Assembly (NCBI GenBank): GCA_003560935.1
Contig: PWJF01000536.1
Location: 1 to 8,561 of the forward strand
Length of the DNA stretch: 8,561 nt
Source: Ignavibacteriales bacterium
Lineage (GTDB): Bacteria > Bacteroidota > Ignavibacteria > T3Sed10-11
Direction of reading: 5' to 3'
Shown: positions 1-5,867 of the stretch, piece after piece
Layout of the letters: each line of letters starts with the position of its first letter
How positions within the stretch are numbered: the first letter of the stretch is position 1
Translations under genes and position numbers: made by a program
Notes under the pieces: generated by a model
Told to the model about the DNA's origin: nothing
The model's database searches: none
The model's input: the letters and a program-made list of their open reading frames with translations, nothing else

Positions 1-593
1 ACTTGCTGACGGTACACATCGACGATAGGGACGGCGCCGACGCGATTTAATTCGACGATCCGTTCGAGTTGTGCTTTACTGCGCCGGAGATTTTCCTCAC
101 TTACTCGAAGCAGTTCTTGCCGCCGAAATACCTCAAAGTAGAGATTGTATACGCGTGTAACAACCCAACGTTTGTAGTTTTCGTGAGTATACTCTGCTGA
201 AGCCTGGTTATACCGGCTCTGGTTTAATCTTGAAACGTTTGAAAATCCATCAAACAGGGTGATGGATGTGCCCACTCCCGAGCTGTACGATTGAGTGACA
301 TCTCCGAATCCGACCGGCTCACCGGCGATATACCGGATGCCCTGAATATCGGAATGCCGGTAGCTTGCACTCACACCCAGATTTGGAAGAAAGTTGCCGT
401 ACGATGCTGTGACGCGTGCCTGTTCCGCTTCAAGCCGCGCCTGAGATCGTGTAATTTGATAATTATTCTCAAGCGCGAGTGAGACTGCCTGTTGCAGTGA
501 TATAGTCTGAGGATTTTGGGATGCCTGCAATACTCCCGTAAAAAAGACGCTGATCATGATCGTTATGGCGATCAGGTATGCCAGATGCTTCAT
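1..593 (-). CDS. TolC-family outer-membrane protein, 3' end cut by window edge
   Basis: This is the N-terminal 197 residues of a TolC-type outer-membrane channel, the outer component of tripartite efflux or type I secretion. Translating the minus strand from the ATG at 593-591 gives an unbroken frame to the window edge. It has a signal peptide (MKHLAYLIAITIMISVFFTG..., likely cleaved near residue 24) and the helix opening ISLQQAVSLALENNYQI (31-47). Then come LPNLGVSASYRH (69-80), the LFDGF motif (113-117) and a long helix ending near ELNRVGAVPIVDVYRQQ, all typical of the first TolC repeat. Family members are usually 400-500 residues, so more than half lies outside. The start is supported by TAAAGGAG (608-601) seven bases upstream. 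It lies downstream of, and in the same direction as, the DUF5686 gene, 124 bp away. No periplasmic adaptor or inner-membrane pump is visible, so the substrate is unknown. Confidence 0.9.
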   Translation of the reverse strand, partial: MKHLAYLIAITIMISVFFTGVLQASQNPQTISLQQAVSLALENNYQITRSQARLEAEQARVTASYGNFLPNLGVSASYRHSDIQGIRYIAGEPVGFGDVTQSYSSGVGTSITLFDGFSNVSRLNQSRYNQASAEYTHENYKRWVVTRVYNLYFEVFRRQELLRVSEENLRRSKAQLERIVELNRVGAVPIVDVYRQQ

Positions 594-615
594 TATATTA
601 CTCCTTTACATTTGA

Positions 616-653
616 TAAGTACTTAAAAAATAACACCTTACTCCCTGTACAGG
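616..653. promoter_or_regulatory. Two perfect 10-bp palindromes upstream of the TolC-family gene
   Basis: TAAGTACTTA (616-625) and CCTGTACAGG (644-653) are each perfect inverted repeats centred on GTAC, with centres 28 bp apart. They lie in the 124-bp gap between the DUF5686 stop and the TolC-family start. Short palindromes of this kind can be operators, but the two arms differ in sequence and no clear promoter was found beside them. Chance occurrence is possible. Confidence 0.25.
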
Positions 654-717
654 AATGTTGGTGTGGAGTTCCAAACTACCTTAATAGACGAAATTTAGAG
701 GTGAAAGTTTCAATTTT

Positions 718-3060
718 TTATATTAACTCGGATATTCCGAACGTTATATGAAATCCACGCGGTTCGAGCGTCCGCCAGGTCATATCTATGCGCAGCAATT
801 CAAATATCTTTCCAAGCCCAATACCGAATTCGGTGTACCAGCCGAATGTAGCTCGCGGTTGATACCGGCTGCCCGGGGCGATCGGATCCGAAGCCCAGGA
901 CCGGGCAACTGAGGCGTGCATTATAAATTCCAATCCCATTTCATACAAAAACGGTACGCCGAGCGCAAGGAAAGGAATCCTTCTGAAATTATGTTCAAGT
1001 GAAAGCTGCACGAATGCTTCGCCCGCAAATTCTTTTACGCGCACACCTCGAAGCGTGCCGACGGTTGCAAGTCCCGATAGGTCGGAATGTAATTCGAAAA
1101 AACGTTGTACCGGAACGTCTCCCGTTGTAAATCCTCCTGCAATAAAATATGACAATACCGGGCTAAGTGCATGGCGCCGGTACATTGTGTTAACACGACC
1201 CTGCAGGGTTCCGAACAGTCTTGAAAAATCAAAGTCGCTTCCTGTGAATGAGGGTGAAGTGTGCTCAAGCGATACTTCCCATTTGAAACGTGCCGGTATC
1301 ATGAAGAAGGTCGATGACGGTTTATGCTGAATATGAAATGTCAGACCGCGCAGTCGTCCTTCATTTACCACAGGGTTTTGTCTGAATGCCCCGCTCCGGG
1401 AAAAGATGGAGAAGTCGGTGTTATTCTCCATCGATCTGTGTTTTTCATCCGTATACCCGAGCTCGATCCTTGTTACCTGTCTGTGATACTGTGGTCCGCT
1501 CAGGATATTAAATTCGATAAAACTACGCCAGCCGTCGGCGAGATAGTAATCGAGATAGTCGTTCTTATCGAATAATGCCGCCGCCGTTACGGCGAATAAA
1601 CCGAAATGCTGCTCTCTCGGGATCGTTCCCGTGCGTCTAAATATTTCCGCGCCTGCCCCGAATGTTCTACTCTTTTTCGGATATAACACCGTGCCGGCGG
1701 AATATTTCCATGTTTCGTCCGAGAATCCGTATCCTAACGAGCCGAACAAACGTGCATGCCGCGTGAGGTCATTGAGGTTAATTTTCCCCCCGAGATAAAA
1801 ACCCTCCACACGATTAAAACGGCCGTCTAAATATTCAAACGGTTTCATGACGGATTCGATTCTTCCAGCTCTGCCCCGACGATCGCCGCCGTGTGTTACC
1901 AAACTATCGATACGATCGTATGCACGCTCTTCATCGGGTGTTAACGGAAGGATATTGTGATCTGCCCAGAATGTTGAGTCGAATGTTGCGGCCTCATCGG
2001 CAACGGTAAATGATTCTGCGGCGGCAAAGATCGTATCGTGCAGCTCGGTGTTAATCTCATAATCATAGATCACGGCGGATTTTTCATATCCGAAATCCAC
2101 GATGCGAAAACCCGTCAAGGCAAATGTAAATCCCGCTTCAAATCTGAAGTTCGACGGCATCCAGAATCGATCGCCATAGAGTCTGTACTGTTGTTGATAG
2201 TATGCATGCAATTGCCGGATGACCGGCATATGAAACGCTTCATTCGGCCTGAGATCGACCTCAACAACTGCATAGGTTTCATCTGCGATCGAGATATATC
2301 CTTTGAAAAGCGGCTGCAGTCTCGTTTTGGGAATTACCTGTATATCATATATCTCAAGATCATCCATCGTACGAATGCCGGTCAGTTTATAATCGTAATA
2401 GCGCAGTGCATCCGGTGCCGTGACTCCCACGAAAGTAAATCCGGCAAGTTCGATTTCATCGTCGTTGAAATTGACGATCTCACCCATCCGCGCCAGTTGA
2501 AATTCTTCGGGGAGGTTTGCCGATTGTCTTCGCTGAGTCACGATCTCACGCATGCCGTGATCACGGTGCCAGTACACGTCGGAATATGCTTCTGATATAG
2601 TGTTGATTTCCCGGTCGACTATCAACTTGTCGCGGGCGAATGTATTACCGATGAAGGATTCGAGTTTCCCTCTCCATTTCGGTTTATTTTCAATGGATCG
2701 TCTGATAATTTCGATCGCGGGGTCTTCATCGGTTATTACGACCTCAGGCATGACGATCGGGGTGGATATTAGCGATACATGATGTTCGAGTAGATTGGGG
2801 ACCGTAATATTCGTTGTGTCTGAACGATAGCCGATAAAACTAACGATTATGGTATGGCTGCCCCTTCGAACGGGAAGCTGATATTCGCCTTCCCGATTCG
2901 ATACCGTACCGCGTGACGTTCCTTCAATCCGGATGTTTGCCGACGGAAGCGGTTGCCGGGTCTGTTCATCAATTACTCTGCCGTGTAAGGTATATGTCTC
3001 CTGCGAAATTGCCGGAAAAGACACATAAAAAAAGAGTAATAAAATAACGATGACAAACAT
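718..3060 (-). CDS. DUF5686 / carboxypeptidase-regulatory-like domain outer-membrane protein
   Basis: A predicted outer-membrane protein of 780 residues. An N-terminal signal peptide (MFVIVILLLFFYVSFPAISQ, cleavage near residue 20) precedes a carboxypeptidase-regulatory-like beta domain at about 22-97 (LHGRVIDEQTRQPLPSANI, then a GTVSNREGEYQLPV stretch and VSFIGYR). A DUF5686-type region follows, opening with DPAIEIIRRSIENKPKWRG near 113. From about residue 425 to the end, alternating aromatic strands and polar turns suggest a beta-barrel. Length and domain order match the DUF5686 family of Bacteroidota and relatives, whose molecular role is unknown. The start was chosen at the first ATG because it has AGGAG six bases upstream and begins the signal peptide cleanly; an upstream TTG at 3138 would add 26 polar, proline-rich residues. 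A minus-strand terminator lies 86 bp upstream, so expression may be attenuated or a separate promoter may lie between. Confidence 0.85.
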   Translation of the reverse strand: MFVIVILLLFFYVSFPAISQETYTLHGRVIDEQTRQPLPSANIRIEGTSRGTVSNREGEYQLPVRRGSHTIIVSFIGYRSDTTNITVPNLLEHHVSLISTPIVMPEVVITDEDPAIEIIRRSIENKPKWRGKLESFIGNTFARDKLIVDREINTISEAYSDVYWHRDHGMREIVTQRRQSANLPEEFQLARMGEIVNFNDDEIELAGFTFVGVTAPDALRYYDYKLTGIRTMDDLEIYDIQVIPKTRLQPLFKGYISIADETYAVVEVDLRPNEAFHMPVIRQLHAYYQQQYRLYGDRFWMPSNFRFEAGFTFALTGFRIVDFGYEKSAVIYDYEINTELHDTIFAAAESFTVADEAATFDSTFWADHNILPLTPDEERAYDRIDSLVTHGGDRRGRAGRIESVMKPFEYLDGRFNRVEGFYLGGKINLNDLTRHARLFGSLGYGFSDETWKYSAGTVLYPKKSRTFGAGAEIFRRTGTIPREQHFGLFAVTAAALFDKNDYLDYYLADGWRSFIEFNILSGPQYHRQVTRIELGYTDEKHRSMENNTDFSIFSRSGAFRQNPVVNEGRLRGLTFHIQHKPSSTFFMIPARFKWEVSLEHTSPSFTGSDFDFSRLFGTLQGRVNTMYRRHALSPVLSYFIAGGFTTGDVPVQRFFELHSDLSGLATVGTLRGVRVKEFAGEAFVQLSLEHNFRRIPFLALGVPFLYEMGLEFIMHASVARSWASDPIAPGSRYQPRATFGWYTEFGIGLGKIFELLRIDMTWRTLEPRGFHITFGISELI

Positions 3061-3145
3061 CAAACGCTCCTGATCAGGTGATTCGGGGGGCTCACGCTCC
3101 CGGCCGCATGGATAAGCATAAAGATAAGGAAAAAGCAAGGAAAAT

Positions 3146-3172
3146 AAAAAAGGGGAGATTAGTATCTTCCCC
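3146..3172 (-). terminator. Intrinsic terminator hairpin in the divergent intergenic region
   Basis: Read on the minus strand, GGGGAAGAT, a four-base loop ACTA and ATCTCCCC form an eight-pair stem with one bulged A. It is followed directly by TTTTTTATTTT (3151-3141). That is a textbook intrinsic terminator for minus-strand transcripts. The plus strand lacks a U tract after the stem, so it does not serve the phosphatase gene. It lies 86 bp upstream of the DUF5686 start, so it either ends a short RNA made in this region or acts as an attenuator in a long DUF5686 leader. No recognised riboswitch fold was identified before it. Confidence 0.6.
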
Positions 3173-3294
3173 CATAATGTGTGCTACTCAGTCTGTTCTC
3201 CGGCAATCCATCGTTCTTGGAAATGTATTTTTTATTATAGATGTTATACATATATTAATTCGTTTCGCTCATTGATTAAAAAACAATTGTGTAC

Positions 3295-4551
3295 ATGACG
3301 ATGAAAGGATATAACGCCTTATTAATTGTTGCACTTCTGATCGTCGAAGGTTGTACCGCTACGCGAACGTCTGTGGAGGACCTGTATGACGGCGACCCGC
3401 TTGCGATTGTACTCACCTGGCAGCAAGATCCTGCCACAACCATGACGATCGATTGGCATACTCGAGACAATATTCATACGGATACGATGTGGTACCGTCA
3501 ATCCGGGGAAACCGAATGGTATAGTGAAGAAGCATCCTCGCATCCTTTTCCGTACTCTCCCCGGATTATCCACCGGGTAGAATTAACCGGCCTTGCTTCC
3601 GGCTCGGATTATGAGTTCACGTTCGGCAGGGATGACCGGATCTTTTCATTCCGAACGATGCCCGCTGATGAACAACGTCCGATCAGATTCGTTGCAGGCG
3701 GAGATGTAATGCATAAAAAGGAGTGGATGGAAAAGACAAACAGAGAAGCCGCGAAGTACGATCCCGATTTCATTGTATGGGGTGGAGATCTGGCATATGC
3801 AGACGGTAAAGAAAAGAATCTCAATAGATGGTATAAATTTTTAGATGCTATGAGAAATACACTCATCCTCCCAGACGGTAGAGTGATCCCGGTTATCGTT
3901 GCAATCGGTAATCATGAAGTACGGCGCGGTTACTATCACCGTCATGCAGACGCTGCCGAGGATGATAGTTTTCGCGAACAGATTTCACCATATTTTTATG
4001 GTCTCTTTGCCTTTCCGGGACAGCCGGGATACAATGTACTCGATTTCGGCGAGAATATGAGTATAGTTGTTCTTGATTCCGGGCATAATAATCCCGTCGG
4101 GGGAAGACAAACGGAATGGTTAGCTCACGTGCTGCAGGAGCGCAAAAATATTACACACATCTTTCCCGTGTACCATGTGCCGGCGTATCCGGGTACGGGA
4201 TCGTTTAGTGATAGGATAAGCAGTCAGATCCGGTATAACTGGGTGCCCTTATTTGAAACATATAACATGCGGGTAGTTTTTGAAAATCACGATCACCTCT
4301 ATAAACGAACATATCCGATGAAGAACGAAGAGATAGATTCAACCGGTGTAGTGTACATCGGCGGCGGTGCATGGGGAGTTCGTACGCGTCATCCGCGGGG
4401 TTTATTGCGAATCGGACGCCGTGCGGAGTATCTCAAGGAAACGGCAAGCAAACGTCACTTCAACGTGGTGACAATAGACGGCACACATCAACACTTTCTT
4501 GTTGTAAATAATTATGGGGAAATCATTGACGAATATTCCATCAGGAATTAA
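3295..4551 (+). CDS. Purple acid phosphatase family lipoprotein (metallophosphoesterase)
   Basis: A predicted dimetal phosphoesterase of 418 residues, probably exported and lipid-anchored. After a short hydrophobic leader comes a lipobox-like VEGC with Cys20. A fibronectin-like purple-acid-phosphatase N domain spans about 32-122 (VLTWQQDPATTMTIDWHT, ending near FSFRTMP), followed by the calcineurin-like catalytic domain. All seven ligands known from plant purple acid phosphatase have counterparts with similar spacing: Asp137 (GGDV), Asp165 and Tyr168 (GGDLAY), Asn206 (GNHE), His294 (YHVPAY), His332 and His334 (ENHDHLYKRT). The family hydrolyses phosphate monoesters or anhydrides; the substrate cannot be told here. 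The start is uncertain: GTG 3289, ATG 3295 and ATG 3301 are in frame and none has a Shine-Dalgarno site; 3301 would also begin a good leader. No clear promoter or terminator was found. It neighbours a PhoB-like regulator, which suits phosphate scavenging, but none of the shared promoter elements precedes it. Confidence 0.88.
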   Translation: MTMKGYNALLIVALLIVEGCTATRTSVEDLYDGDPLAIVLTWQQDPATTMTIDWHTRDNIHTDTMWYRQSGETEWYSEEASSHPFPYSPRIIHRVELTGLASGSDYEFTFGRDDRIFSFRTMPADEQRPIRFVAGGDVMHKKEWMEKTNREAAKYDPDFIVWGGDLAYADGKEKNLNRWYKFLDAMRNTLILPDGRVIPVIVAIGNHEVRRGYYHRHADAAEDDSFREQISPYFYGLFAFPGQPGYNVLDFGENMSIVVLDSGHNNPVGGRQTEWLAHVLQERKNITHIFPVYHVPAYPGTGSFSDRISSQIRYNWVPLFETYNMRVVFENHDHLYKRTYPMKNEEIDSTGVVYIGGGAWGVRTRHPRGLLRIGRRAEYLKETASKRHFNVVTIDGTHQHFLVVNNYGEIIDEYSIRN

Positions 4552-4595
4552 CTACCCTACAAATTTCCCGCCCCCCTATTTTTGTACTACACTTT

Positions 4596-4648
4596 TGACT
4601 TTTCTGTGACATTTCTCTGACAACATTACCTCCGCTTAGAAGTATATT
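4596..4648 (+). promoter_or_regulatory. Activator-type promoter A: three 11-bp-spaced TGAC repeats plus -10 box
   Basis: TGAC occurs at 4596, 4607 and 4618, exactly 11 bp apart. TATATT (4643-4648) starts 25 bp after the last repeat. The core CTGTGACATTTCTCTGACAA (4604-4623) matches the two other elements in this window at most positions. The usual -35 position reads ACAACA, which is poor, so activation by a bound regulator is expected. Direct repeats at an 11-bp period are the known binding pattern of OmpR/PhoB-family regulators. Transcription would start near 4655, about 38 bases before the 34-codon ORF. Identification of the binding protein is inference. Confidence 0.6.
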
Positions 4649-4692
4649 AGATTGAGAGCAAATAATAAAAATAGCCGAACAGCGGAGGGTAT

Positions 4693-4797
4693 ATGAAAAA
4701 ATGTTTTCACATATTGACAGCAATAAGTATTTTATCTGCCCTACCGTTTATTTCGCAATCCAAAGATAAGCTGTCTATGAAATCCCTTTATGTGTAA
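4693..4797 (+). CDS. 34-residue signal-peptide-like micro-ORF
   Basis: The frame encodes MKKCFHILTAISILSALPFISQ followed by SKDKLSMKSLYV and a TAA. It has a strong ribosome-binding site, GGAGG (4684-4688), four to five bases before the ATG, and a promoter element about 40 bases upstream. The product has a lysine-rich start, a hydrophobic core and a plausible cleavage site near FISQ, so about a dozen residues could be released outside the membrane. No family is recognised. Two readings are possible: a genuine small exported peptide, or the surviving 5' end of a larger exported-protein gene whose body has been lost. The 237 bp after it hold no continuation in any frame that I could follow. The good initiation signals argue that it is translated; whether it is functional is unknown. 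Confidence 0.5.
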   Translation: MKKCFHILTAISILSALPFISQSKDKLSMKSLYV

Positions 4798-4814
4798 TTA
4801 TATCTCCTGCCTAT

Positions 4815-4842
4815 TTGACATTATCGGTAAAATTCGTATTAT
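4815..4842 (+). promoter_or_regulatory. Sigma70-type promoter for the response regulator
   Basis: TTGACA (4815-4820) is a perfect -35 and TATTAT (4837-4842) is a five-of-six -10, separated by 16 bp. No second TGAC repeat lies 11 bp upstream, so this is unlike the three activator-type elements and looks constitutive. It would give a leader of about 185 bases before the regulator start. In that leader I see only a small CCGGT/ACCGG hairpin (4959-4974) and no convincing ORF or riboswitch. Confidence 0.55.
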
Positions 4843-5034
4843 GCAGCTATAGGGTGGTCTTCACTCGAAACATTTAACGTACATCCTCGTGGATACAAAA
4901 AGCCGACATTTTGTAACTATTGTTGTAACGAGTGTTGTGCTGTCTCTCCATTATCCTGCCGGTTTACCTACCGGTACGGACAATGCTCTTCTTACCATGT
5001 CTTGCAATGTGATACATTCGAAAGGAGCGTCATC

Positions 5035-5715
5035 ATGCGTTCGATTCTCATAATTGAAGATGATCCTGCTATCCTTAAAGGATTGAAAGAAAGTCTCGAG
5101 CAGGAAAATTATCATGTACTAACCGCACGGGATGGATTGAAGGGATTTGAAATGGCAAAACGCGAGAACATAGATATCATAATTCTCGATCTCATGCTGC
5201 CCGGAAAAAACGGTCAGGAAATCTGCCGTGATCTTCGCAGCACAGGCGTTTCGGCACCGATACTCATGTTGACGAGTAAAAAGCATGAGATGGATAAAGT
5301 ACTCGGACTCGAACTCGGTGCGGATGATTATGTGACAAAACCTTTCGGTTTACGCGAATTGCATGCACGCATCAAAGCGCTCTTACGCCGTAAAGCCGAT
5401 CTCCCCAAAGATATCGACCAGTATTCGTTCGGTTCGATTCATATCGATTTTAAAAAACGTGAAGCTATAAAACGGAAAAAACCTCTCAAATTATCGCTCC
5501 GTGAATATGAGGTTCTGAAATATCTGATCCAGCATGAAGGTGAAATTGTCACACGTACGATGCTCCTTGATGAAGTTTGGGGATACGACGTTTTCCCTAC
5601 AACCAGAACCGTGGATAATTATATTCTTTCCCTTCGGAAAAAGCTTGAAGATAACCCGGCTGAACCGTGTCATATTTTAACGATTCATACGGCAGGATAT
5701 AGATTTGTAAAATAG
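5035..5715 (+). CDS. OmpR/PhoB-family response regulator
   Basis: A 226-residue cytoplasmic transcription regulator. The receiver domain (about 2-118) has the acidic pair Asp9/Asp10, phosphoacceptor Asp52 (ILDLMLPG), Thr80 (LMLTS) and Lys102 (VTKPFG), all intact. The C-terminal winged helix (about 128-226) has LSLREYEVLKYL, the recognition-helix region TTRTVDNYILSLRKKLE and the closing hairpin HTAGYRFVK, as in PhoB, PhoP and OmpR. The usual RGxGYRF wing here reads HTAGYRF. Length is normal for the family. The start is fixed by AAAGGAG (5021-5027) seven bases before the ATG; an ATG at 5002 in the same frame has no such site. It is followed after 152 bp by its likely cognate kinase. The 11-bp direct repeats at three nearby promoters are its probable targets. 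Phosphate control is a reasonable guess from those sites and the phosphatase, not established. Confidence 0.93.
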   Translation: MRSILIIEDDPAILKGLKESLEQENYHVLTARDGLKGFEMAKRENIDIIILDLMLPGKNGQEICRDLRSTGVSAPILMLTSKKHEMDKVLGLELGADDYVTKPFGLRELHARIKALLRRKADLPKDIDQYSFGSIHIDFKKREAIKRKKPLKLSLREYEVLKYLIQHEGEIVTRTMLLDEVWGYDVFPTTRTVDNYILSLRKKLEDNPAEPCHILTIHTAGYRFVK

Positions 5716-5723
5716 ATATAAAT

Positions 5724-5768
5724 CTTTGACATTTTTGTGACAAATTAAACGTGGAGAATCCGTATAAT
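5724..5768 (+). promoter_or_regulatory. Activator-type promoter B between regulator and kinase
   Basis: CTTTGACATTTTTGTGACAA (5724-5743) holds two TGAC repeats 11 bp apart (5727 and 5738). A perfect TATAAT (5763-5768) starts 25 bp after the second repeat, the same distance as in the two sibling elements. The -35 position reads ACAAAT. It begins nine bases after the regulator stop codon and would give the kinase its own inducible transcript. The expected start near 5775 falls in the AGGAG of the small ORF at 5782, so this transcript could be leaderless for that ORF. Confidence 0.6.
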
Positions 5769-5781
5769 TCAGGAGAATGTT

Positions 5782-5865
5782 ATGCGGGAAGAAAGGATAT
5801 CCTGTGAATTTGAGGCGGTCTGTATCTGCAATGTTGAAAGTATCATCATAAGGAAATACATATAG
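5782..5865 (+). CDS. Possible 27-residue ORF coupled to the kinase start
   Basis: The frame reads MREERISCEFEAVCICNVES then IIIRKYI and a TAG. It begins six bases after AGGAG (5771-5775) and ends with TAG two bases before the kinase ATG. The kinase has only AAGG about 14 bases from its own start, so translation could be passed on from this ORF by coupling. The peptide has three cysteines (8, 14, 16) and no recognisable family. An overlapping 24-codon frame starts at 5777 and ends at 5851, so the choice of frame is uncertain. It may have no function beyond initiation. Confidence 0.3.
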   Translation: MREERISCEFEAVCICNVESIIIRKYI

Positions 5866-5867
5866 CG

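Noticed and set aside
2038..2595. A 185-codon plus-strand frame opposite the DUF5686 gene
   Set aside because: It lies wholly inside a well-supported coding region on the other strand, has no recognisable domain and looks like an antisense shadow. The same holds for the other frames opposite or overlapping the main genes.
3069..3078. CCTGATCAGG palindrome over the DUF5686 ribosome-binding site as an operator
   Set aside because: It overlaps the AGGAG itself, is an isolated ten-base palindrome and has no partner site, so chance cannot be excluded.
3289..3294. GTG at 3289 as the start of the phosphatase gene
   Set aside because: It adds only two residues, has no ribosome-binding site, and two in-frame ATGs follow at once. 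It remains possible but is not preferred.
4617..4645. CTGACA with an N17-spaced -10 as an ordinary sigma70 promoter for the micro-ORF
   Set aside because: The hexamer at that spacing is AAGTAT, a poor -10. The better TATATT is 20 bp away, which matches the other two elements exactly, so an activator-type promoter explains all three.
4959..4974. CCGGT/ACCGG hairpin in the regulator leader as a terminator or riboswitch
   Set aside because: The stem is only five pairs with a six-base loop, and no U tract follows.
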